Origin: Verrucomicrobiota bacterium
GTDB taxonomy: Bacteria > Verrucomicrobiota > Verrucomicrobiia > Limisphaerales > J093
Length of the DNA stretch: 41,210 nucleotides
Assembly (NCBI GenBank): GCA_012517065.1
Contig: JAAYVR010000092.1
Coordinates: forward strand, 1-41,210
Direction: 5' to 3'
In this document: positions 9,143 through 16,948 of the stretch, piece after piece
Layout: every line of letters starts with the position of its first letter
Position numbering within the stretch: position 1 is the stretch's first letter
Notes under the pieces: generated by a model
Seen by the model: the letters and a program-made list of their open reading frames with translations, nothing else
The model's database searches: none
What the model was told of the DNA's origin: nothing
Position numbers and translations under genes: made by a program

Positions 9143-9865
9143 GTGAACGTGCACGCAAAAATCTGCGGCATCACCACGACCGGGGATGCTCTTGTCGCTG
9201 CCGACGCAGGTGCGGACGCCATTGGCCTCGTTTTTTACCCTGCAAGCCCACGACATGTGGATTTCGAGGTCGCAGCCAGAATCGTTGAACAGTTGCCGAG
9301 CACGGTGGCTGCAGTGGGCGTTTTCGTGAACCCGTCCATCGAGGAATTAAGGAAAGCCGCGACCGAGGTTGGCATTGACGCGTTCCAGTTGCACGGCGAT
9401 GAATCACCCGAGTTCGTCTCGCAAATCGAATGCGTCGCTCAACGAAGGCCGAGGCCTGTTGGGTTTTTACCGGGAATCCCGGGCACTGAGCCAGGCCGTG
9501 TGGCAACCATCAAAGCTTTCCGTGTCCGCGACAGTAGGTCGCTGGAAGTGTTGCCGAGGTATGAGGCGGATCTCTGGTTGCTGGACAGCTATGTGCCCGG
9601 CGAACCGGGCGGGACAGGCGCGCAGTTCAACTGGAAGTTGGCAGTTGACGCAGTGCGAATGGGACGCCCCATCGTGCTGGCAGGAGGGCTCACGCCAAAC
9701 AACGTTGCGGATGCAATCAGGACCGTTCGCCCGCACGCAGTTGATGTTTCCAGCGGAGTGGAGTCGGCCCCCGGCCGGAAGAATCCGGCCTTGGTACGGG
9801 CGTTTATCAACGCGGTAAAAAGGGCAAGTTTCGAGCCCGGAAATCTCAGCAGAATGAAGCTTTGA
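9143..9865 (+). CDS. trpF: Phosphoribosylanthranilate isomerase
   Basis: A 240-residue TIM-barrel enzyme of tryptophan synthesis that isomerises N-(5-phosphoribosyl)anthranilate. The KICGIT block at the start carries the catalytic cysteine; LLDSYVPG contains the catalytic aspartate; GGTGAQFNW, VLAGGLTPNNV and DVSSGVESAPGRKN are the phosphate-binding and closing loops of the family. The start is GTG at 9143, as no ATG precedes the conserved KICG block. The C-terminal residues past the last barrel helix run into a dispersed repeat (from about 9850), so the last few amino acids (NLSRMKL) are probably repeat-derived. No other trp gene is adjacent in the window. Confidence 0.96.
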   Translation: MNVHAKICGITTTGDALVAADAGADAIGLVFYPASPRHVDFEVAARIVEQLPSTVAAVGVFVNPSIEELRKAATEVGIDAFQLHGDESPEFVSQIECVAQRRPRPVGFLPGIPGTEPGRVATIKAFRVRDSRSLEVLPRYEADLWLLDSYVPGEPGGTGAQFNWKLAVDAVRMGRPIVLAGGLTPNNVADAIRTVRPHAVDVSSGVESAPGRKNPALVRAFINAVKRASFEPGNLSRMKL

Positions 9866-9900
9866 GTGTAGTGAGCCGCTCAGGCGGTGAAATTTCCGGC
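9850..9900 (+). repeat. ATGAAGCTT-type dispersed repeat, copy 1
   Basis: About 50 bases beginning AATGAAGCTTTGAGTGT and containing CAGGCGGTGAAATTTCCGG. Related copies occur at about 23248-23299 (same strand) and about 11397-11446 (opposite strand). This copy overlaps the 3' end of trpF and supplies its stop codon. Confidence 0.7.
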
Positions 9901-10052
9901 TAGCGAAACTCCGCCTCCAGCCGGTCATGTGGGCGGTTTCACAACTGCCGCCTCGGCCTTTTCGCTCTCGGTGTCTGGCCCGCCCCGCGAGACTGAGACC
10001 GCTCCCTGGCCACGCCTTCCATTCGCACAGATACAGTGGCGAACAGCCAAAG

Positions 10053-10754
10053 CTAACCTTGACTGCTCCCTGTCAGTGCCCTGTTTCTGGTGCGATGCCG
10101 TGCACAGAAGAGAGCGACACCGACGCAGGCAATGCCCGCCAGCGTTTGGGATGGTACTTCGGGCACAGGTTGGTACGGAAGCGCGCCGCCGCTTAATGAC
10201 CCGCCGGGCAGAGGCGGATCACCTATCCCCCTGTAAAAGTCCATCCATACCGCAGCATACGGACCATCGACAGGCGCCAGATAAGATCGAAAACCGAATC
10301 CGCTAGCCGAGGGTTCATATTCGTTCGCCTCGAACATCTCGTTATAGCCTGTCGGCACGATCATTCTTCTCATTGGCAATTCAGTATCGTACCATTGCAG
10401 CACATATGCTGAATTGAACGGGTTGACGGTATCGTATTCCCACAGGTACTCTTCGGCGCTTAGAAACCTGTAGTACCAAGTGTCTGGCCAAGCGATATCC
10501 CACACCACGCTTGGCGAATCGAGAGGAATCTCGTACCCGATTATCGCCGGCCAACAGCTAGCATCCGGCGGTTGCGCGCCAGGCGAGTCGTTGAAAAGCT
10601 CGTACTCGTACCGATAAACACCTCCGCCCTCATTCTGCACTGTGGTAACGACGTGCGACTCGCGAATCACTAACTGGCCCTGCGATTGCTGCGCGCAAAA
10701 CAGGACCGCGATTGTTGGAAGAACCAACTTGAATACTGAACTTAGTTTTTTCAT
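10053..10754 (-). CDS. Secreted protein with PEP-CTERM-like sorting tail
   Basis: A 233-residue protein with an N-terminal signal peptide (MKKLSSVFKLVLPTIAVLFC, cleavage probably after QSQG). The mature part is rich in Tyr, Trp and Pro with no domain I recognise. The C-terminus has Val-Pro-Glu-Val-Pro-Ser, then a hydrophobic segment (TLAGIACVGVALFCA) and an Arg/His-rich end, matching the layout of PEP-CTERM proteins sorted by exosortase, though the motif is the variant PEVPS rather than PEPS. ATG 10754 is preferred over the upstream codon at 10784 because it starts the signal peptide. It would be an envelope or extracellular protein; no exosortase gene is nearby. Confidence 0.75.
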   Translation of the reverse strand: MKKLSSVFKLVLPTIAVLFCAQQSQGQLVIRESHVVTTVQNEGGGVYRYEYELFNDSPGAQPPDASCWPAIIGYEIPLDSPSVVWDIAWPDTWYYRFLSAEEYLWEYDTVNPFNSAYVLQWYDTELPMRRMIVPTGYNEMFEANEYEPSASGFGFRSYLAPVDGPYAAVWMDFYRGIGDPPLPGGSLSGGALPYQPVPEVPSQTLAGIACVGVALFCARHRTRNRALTGSSQG

Positions 10755-11070
10755 GGCAACCATTGGTTTCGTTGATTGGATCAATCAGTTAACCCCTGAC
10801 AGCCATCGTCACCTTTCTACCACGCTGCCATAGCAGATGTCAAGACCTCCTGAAAGGCTCCTGGAAGCAATTAGGATTTCGAGCATGGCGAGGCTCGCCA
10901 TGCGTGCGGTGGCATAACGCCCAATCGGCTTTCGCTGCCACCGGTGCATGGGACGCATCACCGAACCGTAGCCAATCCGCGCCTACTTCGCCCTTGGGAA
11001 ACGAATATGTCGGCAAATGGATTGATTCAGTGCTTGCCGCCTGCCGCCCGCGCACATCCAACAAGGACGC

Positions 11071-11201
11071 AAATAGAGTGTCAGGCTCGTTGCTTGGGTT
11101 TTCCCCCTGATTGCGGTGTGGCCTGCAGATTGTCCATTGTTCCAATCCGCGGTTGCGGAAGTCTGTGGGGAAGCTTCGTATGCAGACATGGGGACAGACA
11201 C
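11071..11201 (+). repeat. AATAGAGTGTCAGGCTCG-type repeat module, copy A
   Basis: Begins AAATAGAGTGTCAGGCTCG, contains GTTCCAATCCGCGG and ends in GGGACAGACAC. Its reverse complement matches 16754-16887 with scattered differences. In that other copy the terminal motif is GGGACAGGCAC. Confidence 0.75.
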
Positions 11202-11396
11202 GTTGTTTCTTTTCGGCGATGCCACGCCAGTAGCCGCGAGAAACTAAACTGCCGATATGGGGACAGGCACGCTGTTTGTGGTGTGCGCGCAGCGCCCGCC
11301 CTGCCTCATGCAAGGTTTCATGAACGGCAGGCCGCGCCATCCTTGGCGCGCTGGAGCTGCTACGGACATTTGCCTCGTTTGGGCGCGGGTTTCCTT

Positions 11397-11446
11397 GGCC
11401 CGAAAACCTGACCGCCTGACCAGACCAAGACACGCAAAGCTTCATT
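11397..11446 (-). repeat. ATGAAGCTT-type dispersed repeat, copy 2
   Basis: Reading the minus strand gives CAATGAAGCTTTGCGTGT, then GGTCAGGCGGTCAGGTTTTC. It aligns with copies at about 9850 and 23248. Confidence 0.7.
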
Positions 11447-11518
11447 GCGGTGAGGTTTCCGGGTTAGAAGCGTAAAGGCCAAGCACACCCAAGCCGTCAT
11501 TCCAAAGGGATTCCCGGG

Positions 11519-11944
11519 CTAGCGAATTCTCCGGCCGATGTGTTCTACCATTGCGGCAAGGCCGATGCCACATGCGTAAGCAATCAGGTCCGGAGCGTTG
11601 AAATTGGCGCCAAGCGCCAATGCCCCCAGCCGCGTTCCGCGAACAGCGTCGATCCACGGTGCGTGGTACAACTGCGAGAGTTCGATCAACACCGAGAAAA
11701 CCATGGCCGCTGCAGCCACGCCCCCCGTTGAAAGCCGCGGAAACAAAAAAGCGAATCCCGCAAAAACGAAGGCAGCCCACAACGCATCGCCCCCGTACTT
11801 GCTCATGAACTCAGACAAATGCAATGTCGGCTCGCGCCATAGCAAGCCCGCACCAAGCAGCACTGCCATCCACAACACGCACGGCAAGCGATTCCGAAAC
11901 GAGTTGGTGCCGATAGACATCTTCTTTGTTCGATCGCCAATCAT
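11519..11944 (-). CDS. DUF2809-family small membrane protein
   Basis: A 141-residue protein with four to five hydrophobic segments. The block ELSQLYHAPWIDAVRGTRLG followed by a GANFNAPDLIAYACG stretch is characteristic, as I remember it, of DUF2809 proteins, as is the earlier YGGDALWAAFVF. The family has no established function; it is an inner-membrane protein of about this length, so the gene looks complete. It starts at ATG 11944, and its N-terminal ~20 residues are polar. It has no close neighbours on its strand, being bounded by repeats downstream and about 190 bases of unassigned DNA upstream. Confidence 0.8.
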   Translation of the reverse strand: MIGDRTKKMSIGTNSFRNRLPCVLWMAVLLGAGLLWREPTLHLSEFMSKYGGDALWAAFVFAGFAFLFPRLSTGGVAAAAMVFSVLIELSQLYHAPWIDAVRGTRLGALALGANFNAPDLIAYACGIGLAAMVEHIGRRIR

Positions 11945-12130
11945 TACATCAGCGATGCCGCGCCTCAGCCCGCGCCGTCGTGCGATGCCATAATGCCGAA
12001 CTGGCTCTGGCCGTTTTCAGTGCCTCGAGCGCCTCGCTATCGACCGGTTCGCCTCCGAAGTGAAAGCTGCGCACAGAAGTTTGACGGCTTTGCCTGCGCG
12101 TTGCCACAAAACTGGGGCTGCGTTATGGCG

Positions 12131-12724
12131 TCATTTGGGGAGCGCCTGTATGCGGTAAAATCGTTTCTCGCCGGCGACAGTCGCAAGGACCGTGACACTT
12201 GCCTCTGCTCCGTCTCCCACAACAGGCGTTCCAAGGAGGTACCAGTTGCATAGATCCGTGGAGGTAAAAACACGGTACCGCTGCGCAGGATTCGCAGGCC
12301 AACGCAGCCGCACGTCTGTGTTCGTGGTTCTTGTTGCGGCGAGCCTGACACATGACGCGGGGGATCGCGGATCGGTGCAGGCAAAATATTCGGAAAGGTT
12401 CGATTGCCCGTCTGCGTCTTTGTCGCCATGCGGATCATCGCATGCGCCCAAGTCACCTCAAACCGACGATTCCCAATCATCCGGCAATTGGTCGCGGTCG
12501 GTGTCCAGTGGCGGAAGTTCAATCGGATGACGAAAAGAGCTTGTCCACGCTGGCGGGGATGGCGCCTCCCCATTCTCGAGCATCGCAAACCATGTGATGT
12601 TCATACAGCCTGCTATCTTCGCTGCAAATTCGCTAAACTCTGAAACTCCGTTGAATATAGTGCTCTTCGGCCAAACATTCCAACAAGCAAGAGCCCACCA
12701 CAAACTGAGGTGAAAACAGCCCAC
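12131..12724 (-). pseudogene. Broken C-terminal fragment of a secreted protein (in-frame TGA)
   Basis: Two open stretches, 12724-12461 and 12457-12131, are in the same frame and separated only by a TGA at 12458-12460. Before the stop the text is DTDRDQLPDDWE; after it comes DPHGDKDADGQSNLSEYFAC, i.e. an interrupted calcium-binding-type segment (DTDxDxLPDxWE ... DxDADGxSNLxEYxAGTDP) common near the C-termini of secreted Verrucomicrobiota proteins. The end (YRVFTSTDLCNWYLLG ... EKRFYRIQ) also matches that pattern. No initiation codon or signal peptide of a full protein is visible upstream. I read it as the remnant of a larger gene; a tgg-to-tga change would explain the stop. Sequencing error is the alternative. 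Confidence 0.65.
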
Positions 12725-12792
12725 TGATTGAACATGGAGCGCCGGTCATTGGCGGCAGGTCTCGATGGGAAAAAGCCTGCCTGCGCCAAGCA

Positions 12793-13674
12793 CTACAGTG
12801 AGGTACTTTTCCTTGGGGTTCTGTAGCGCACCCAGACAAGGTCCGGGTCATTCGCGGTCGTCGGAATATGTCCAATGTCTGAGTATTTGACCTTTGTGTA
12901 TCGCGGGTCTTTCATGCTGGGGCCGATCCATTTGTGGATTTCGGAATGGCCATCAGCGAAGGCGAACCCGGCGGCGCCGTTGTGGTAGCAAGCCGGCTGG
13001 TCAATCCACTCGGTCCTGTACGGCGCAAAGAAACCAGCGTCGTTGATGCTGTCCGGATGCTCATCTACGAACACCCATGTCTCTGACGGTCCCGGGATGG
13101 TGAGGTCGGACGTGCATTTGACGTGGGCGTAAGCTGTGTCCCATGGACCTGTTTCGGCGTTGCCTTCGCCGACGCCTATGTTTCCGGATATGCTTCGGAC
13201 CCGTTCAGTCCAGCCTTTGGCGCGCTGCACCGGACTCAGGTACTTGTCGGCGGGACATTTGAAAACGTTTTTTGCGTTGCCGAAGTACTCGGCCAGCTTC
13301 GAGTAACGGCGGTCGATTAGATAGAGTATGTTTGTGTTGTCTTCGGCAGTTGTCCAATCCAGCCATCCGACAACCCATGGAGCGTCTTTGTGGTTGGGAG
13401 TCGGGTTGTTTGCCCAGTCACCGTGAAATGCGCCGGGGAACTTGTCGTTGTTGTCCCCGATGTAACTGTGCCATGCGAGCATGAGCTGCTTGGTGTTGTT
13501 CATGCACATGATACCCTGAGCTTTAGATTTCGCTTTGCTCAGAGCCGGCAACAGCATGCCCGCAAGGATTGCAATGATGGCGATTACGACCAGCAGTTCA
13601 ATGAGCGTAAACCCATGAGGAGCAATTGCTCGGCGAGCCGAATAACTTCCTTTTCTTTGCTTTGGGTTGTTCAT
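12793..13674 (-). CDS. Prepilin-type N-terminal domain protein (H-X9-DG type)
   Basis: A 293-residue pseudopilin-like protein. After a basic 21-residue leader comes [19 protein letters not shown] and [11 protein letters not shown], then a periplasmic domain with several Trp residues and a CPADKY segment. The H-x9-DG motif [12 protein letters not shown] lies near the C-terminus. I chose ATG 13674, which gives a normal leader length; the open frame extends to 13767 without supporting features. It is one of three such genes in the window and lies just downstream of mutS on the same strand (gap about 96 bases). Function of the individual protein is unknown. Confidence 0.88.
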   Translation of the reverse strand: MNNPKQRKGSYSARRAIAPHGFTLIELLVVIAIIAILAGMLLPALSKAKSKAQGIMCMNNTKQLMLAWHSYIGDNNDKFPGAFHGDWANNPTPNHKDAPWVVGWLDWTTAEDNTNILYLIDRRYSKLAEYFGNAKNVFKCPADKYLSPVQRAKGWTERVRSISGNIGVGEGNAETGPWDTAYAHVKCTSDLTIPGPSETWVFVDEHPDSINDAGFFAPYRTEWIDQPACYHNGAAGFAFADGHSEIHKWIGPSMKDPRYTKVKYSDIGHIPTTANDPDLVWVRYRTPRKSTSL

Positions 13675-13770
13675 GGTTGGCCAGATGTGTTTGCTCAGAA
13701 CTATGGTAAAAGAGTATTGCTTCCTCCTGCCATGCCAGTCAAGAAGAGAACAAGCAGGGCGGCGCACAGC

Positions 13771-16461
13771 TCATCCAAACAGGTCCAACTGCGCCGGCGG
13801 TTCGAGAGTCTTTAGTTTGTCGCGGTCTTGTTGGCGTCTCGATGGGCGGCGCACGTTTCCCTCGGGCGTAAGCTCGGAGGCTTCCAGGTTGGCGAGTATG
13901 ACCTTTGCGCGGTCAACAACCTCACGCGGCACGCCAGCAAGACGTGCCACCTGGATGCCATAGCTCTTGTCGGTGCCGCCCGGGACGATTCTGCGGAGGA
14001 ACACGACCTGATCATTCCATTCCCGAACAGCCACGTTGAAATTGCGGAGCCGCGGCAATCGGCCCGCAAGTTCGGTCAGTTCATGATAGTGGGTTGCAAA
14101 GAGGGTTTTTGCACCGATTTGGTTGTGTATGTACTCGACGATGCTCCAGGCGAGGCTTAGTCCGTCGAACGTGCTGGTGCCACGGCCAATCTCGTCGAGT
14201 ATGACAAGGCTTCGGCGTGTGGCGTTGTTGAGGATGTTGGCGGTTTCGCTCATTTCGATCATGAACGTCGATTGCCCGCGTGGGAGATCATCGCTGGCGC
14301 CTATCCGGGTGAATATCCGATCGACAAGATCGATTGTTGCTGATGTGGCTGGGATGAACGAACCCGTGTGCGCAAGCAGCGCCAACAGCGCAACCTGGCG
14401 GATATACGTGCTTTTGCCGGCCATGTTTGGACCCGTAATGAGCGCGATCTGCTGGTTCACGCCGTCCAGCTCGACGTCATTGGGCACGAACCTCTCGTCG
14501 GCGAGTTGTTGTTCGAGCACCGGATGCCGCCCGTCGCGGATGACAAGCCTGCCGTTGTCGCCAACCTCGGGCCGGCAATAGTTGTAAAGGCGCGCCTGAT
14601 CCGCCAGTGCGACCAGCACATCCAGTTGCCCGAGTGCGTTTGCGGTTTGTTGTATCGACTTGAGATGGGCCAAAACCTCTTCACGCACACGCAGGAAAAG
14701 GTCGTATTCGAGTTGGACCGCCCGTTCTTCTGCGCCGAGGATGCGCGATTCCATTTCCTTGAGTTCGGGCGTGATGAACCGCTCGCCATTGGCGATGGTT
14801 TGTTTGCGAATGTAGTCAGGCGGGACCTTGTCGAGGTTGGCCTTGGTTACCTCGATGTAATAGCCGAAGACAGAATTGAATCTGACTTTGAGCGATTGGA
14901 TGCCCGTCCTCTCGATTTCCTGTTGCTGGAGTTTTGCGATCCAGTCTTTGCCTTCATGTGCCGCGCGCCTCAGCTCGTCGAGTTCGGCACTGAACCCCTG
15001 CCGAATCAGACCGCCATCTTTGAGCGCGAGCGGCGGATCATCGACAATCGCGCGGCCGATCAAATCGACGACTTCGGGGCATTCGGTTATTGCGGCGCGC
15101 AGCTCGCTGATCAACGAAGCAGGCGTTGGTTGGCGGACCCCGGTCTGCAGGCCGGGCGATTGCGCCGCAGGAATGCCAAGTTCTGGTTCGCGCAGTTTTT
15201 GCTGGCTGTTTGGCGCGCTCTCGAGCGAATCGAGAACGTCGCGCACCTTTGGGACTTGTTCGAGGGCGATTCTGAGCGCGACCAAATCGCGCGCGTTCCC
15301 GGTGCCGGCGCCGATTCTGCCTATTGTTCGCTCGAGGTCGCGCACGTTTGCCATTGCCTCCCGGAAATCGTGGATTGCTCCCGGATGATCCACCCACACC
15401 TGGATTGCGTCCTGGCGGCATCTGATTGGCTCGACCGACGCCAACGGCTGGGAAAGCCAGTCCCGCAACCGCCGTGCGCCCATTGGTGTGACGGTGCGAT
15501 TCAGCACGCCAAACAATGACGCATCGCGCGGGGCGTCGCGGTTCAGCGGTTCAAGCACCTCGAGATTGCGCAGCGTGACCGAATCGAGCACCAGATAATC
15601 CGACGTTTGATAAAAAACCATCCGCGTCAGATTCGTCAGGTCTCTGCGCATCTGGTTCTGCAGGTAATGCAACACCGCACCAGCCGCGCCAATTGCTGCC
15701 GACCGGCCGCGCAGGCCATAGCCGTCCAATGACGCCACTTTGAAATGGTCGCGCAGAGTGAACTGGGCTGTTTCCGGGGCGAACACCCAGTCGTCGTACC
15801 CGCTCAACGCCCAGCCAAAATCCGTTCCAATCGTCACACCCGGGCGCGGCTTGTCTGCGGAGCCGGCGGAATCTCTTTTCTCGGCTGACGCCTTGTTGCG
15901 TGCACGCCCGCGCAGGAGGGTCATGAGCAACACAGCCTCGGACGGGCAGATGAGTTCGGCCGGTCTGGTGCGTTCGAGCTCGGCGAGGAGGGCAGTCTCG
16001 CCATCGGTTTCTGTGACGCGAAAATCGGCGGTGGTCAGATCCACCAAAGCCAGCCCGTATGTCGAGCCGATGGCGAAGACGGCGCCGATGTAGTTTGGGC
16101 GCTCGGCCGAAAGCATGCGCTCGTCAAAATGCACGCCCGGGCTGAGGACCTGGGTGATTTCGCGTTTGACGAGCTTGCCCGGCCGCGCTTCCTCGAGCTG
16201 ATCGCAGATTGCGACGCGCCTGCCGTTGCGCAACAGTCGCGCGAGGTAACCGTTGGCCGCGTGGTACGGGACGCCGCACATGGGCACGCCGTTCCGCCTT
16301 GTCAGTGCCAATCCAAGCAACGAGGCCCCGATTTCGGCGTCCTCGAAGAACATTTCGTAGAAGTCGCCCAGCCTGAAAAGCAGCAGCGTGCCCGGCGGCA
16401 GGCCGCTCTTCAAGCGCCGGTACTGTGCCATCATTGGAGTAAGTTGGGCGTCGTGTGCCAC
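13771..16461 (-). CDS. mutS: DNA mismatch repair protein MutS
   Basis: An 896-residue mismatch-recognition ATPase. The mismatch-binding Phe-x-Glu motif is at residues 34-36 within RLGDFYEMF, matching F36/E38 of E. coli. The ATPase carries Walker A GPNMAGKST, Walker B LVILDEIGRGTSTFDG and the FATHYHELTEL block. Connector, core and clamp regions of normal length lie between. The start is uncertain: GTG 16461 gives an N-terminus ending in LTPMMAQYRRLKSG like other MutS proteins. An in-frame extension to 16566 exists, but it reaches the repeat region and does not look conserved. A segment near residues 175-200 (rich in Ala/Lys/Arg) is an insertion-like stretch. mutL is not nearby. Confidence 0.97.
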   Translation of the reverse strand: MAHDAQLTPMMAQYRRLKSGLPPGTLLLFRLGDFYEMFFEDAEIGASLLGLALTRRNGVPMCGVPYHAANGYLARLLRNGRRVAICDQLEEARPGKLVKREITQVLSPGVHFDERMLSAERPNYIGAVFAIGSTYGLALVDLTTADFRVTETDGETALLAELERTRPAELICPSEAVLLMTLLRGRARNKASAEKRDSAGSADKPRPGVTIGTDFGWALSGYDDWVFAPETAQFTLRDHFKVASLDGYGLRGRSAAIGAAGAVLHYLQNQMRRDLTNLTRMVFYQTSDYLVLDSVTLRNLEVLEPLNRDAPRDASLFGVLNRTVTPMGARRLRDWLSQPLASVEPIRCRQDAIQVWVDHPGAIHDFREAMANVRDLERTIGRIGAGTGNARDLVALRIALEQVPKVRDVLDSLESAPNSQQKLREPELGIPAAQSPGLQTGVRQPTPASLISELRAAITECPEVVDLIGRAIVDDPPLALKDGGLIRQGFSAELDELRRAAHEGKDWIAKLQQQEIERTGIQSLKVRFNSVFGYYIEVTKANLDKVPPDYIRKQTIANGERFITPELKEMESRILGAEERAVQLEYDLFLRVREEVLAHLKSIQQTANALGQLDVLVALADQARLYNYCRPEVGDNGRLVIRDGRHPVLEQQLADERFVPNDVELDGVNQQIALITGPNMAGKSTYIRQVALLALLAHTGSFIPATSATIDLVDRIFTRIGASDDLPRGQSTFMIEMSETANILNNATRRSLVILDEIGRGTSTFDGLSLAWSIVEYIHNQIGAKTLFATHYHELTELAGRLPRLRNFNVAVREWNDQVVFLRRIVPGGTDKSYGIQVARLAGVPREVVDRAKVILANLEASELTPEGNVRRPSRRQQDRDKLKTLEPPAQLDLFG

Positions 16462-16608
16462 GGCACAAACGATAGCGCGGAACGCGTTTGCGGTCGAAAG
16501 CTTTTTGGGGATGCAGCACTTGATATGCGCCTGCGCAAAGGGACGGCCTGCGGCGCCCCGAGCCAACTACGTGTCTGTCCCCATATAGCCCCATTCGATC
16601 TCGCCGTT

Positions 16609-16765
16609 GATCCCAATGGTTTTTCCCGCGCTGCCGCGGATGCAGTGGGCGTTGGTAGGCGCGAAGCGCTTGGAGTGCGGCAGCTTGCTGCCGCTTTGTT
16701 TCCATGCACAAACAACTTGCCTAGAACCAGATCGGCATGGCGTACAAAATAACGTGCCTGTCCCC
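16609..16765 (-). repeat. Dispersed repeat (~155 bases), copy 2
   Basis: Reverse complement of 131-286 at about 85-90% identity by eye, sharing the palindromic core GCGGCAGCAAGCTGCCGC. Confidence 0.8.
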
Positions 16766-16887
16766 ATATCGGCATCCGGGGGGCCGTCACAGACTTCGGC
16801 AGCCGCGGATTGGAACAAGGGACAATTTGCGGACCCCGCCGCAATAAAGGGGGGCAAAACCCGAACTACGAGCCTGTCACTCTATTG
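16754..16887 (-). repeat. AATAGAGTGTCAGGCTCG-type repeat module, copy B
   Basis: On the minus strand it reads CAATAGAGTGACAGGCTCG at its start, has GTTCCAATCCGCGG in the middle and ends at GGGACAGGCAC. It aligns with 11071-11201. Confidence 0.75.
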
Positions 16888-16948
16888 AGGCCCGAACCCA
16901 GACAACGAGCGTGACACTTTATCGGGCTCACTCCCAAAGGCCGCACCG

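Larger units (their letters stand above)
10785..11518. other. Repeat-rich intergenic region
   Basis: About 730 bases without a credible gene. It holds a repeat shared with 16754-16887 (here 11071-11201), GGGACAGACAC at 11191-11201, the variant GGGACAGGCAC at 11260-11270, and a minus-strand copy of the ATGAAGCTT-type repeat at about 11397-11446. Open frames crossing it change with the repeats and show no family features. Confidence 0.65.
16462..16948. other. Repeat cluster between mutS and dnaG
   Basis: About 490 bases without a gene. In order it contains GTGTCTGTCCC (16571-16581), a reverse copy of the 131-286 repeat (16609-16765), the variant GTGCCTGTCCC (16754-16764), and a reverse copy of the 11071-11201 module (to 16887). 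The last two modules share the GTGCCTGTCCC motif at their junction, a mosaic arrangement. A further related motif follows near 16905-16925 (GAGCGTGACACTTTATCGGG). Confidence 0.75.

Noticed and set aside
10840-11445. 201-residue minus-strand frame
   Set aside because: It spans several dispersed repeats and its N-terminus is the ATGAAGCTT repeat read as protein; no domain is visible.
14368-15519. 383-residue plus-strand open frame
   Set aside because: It lies wholly antisense to mutS, whose motifs are complete; it is a shadow frame of GC-rich coding DNA.
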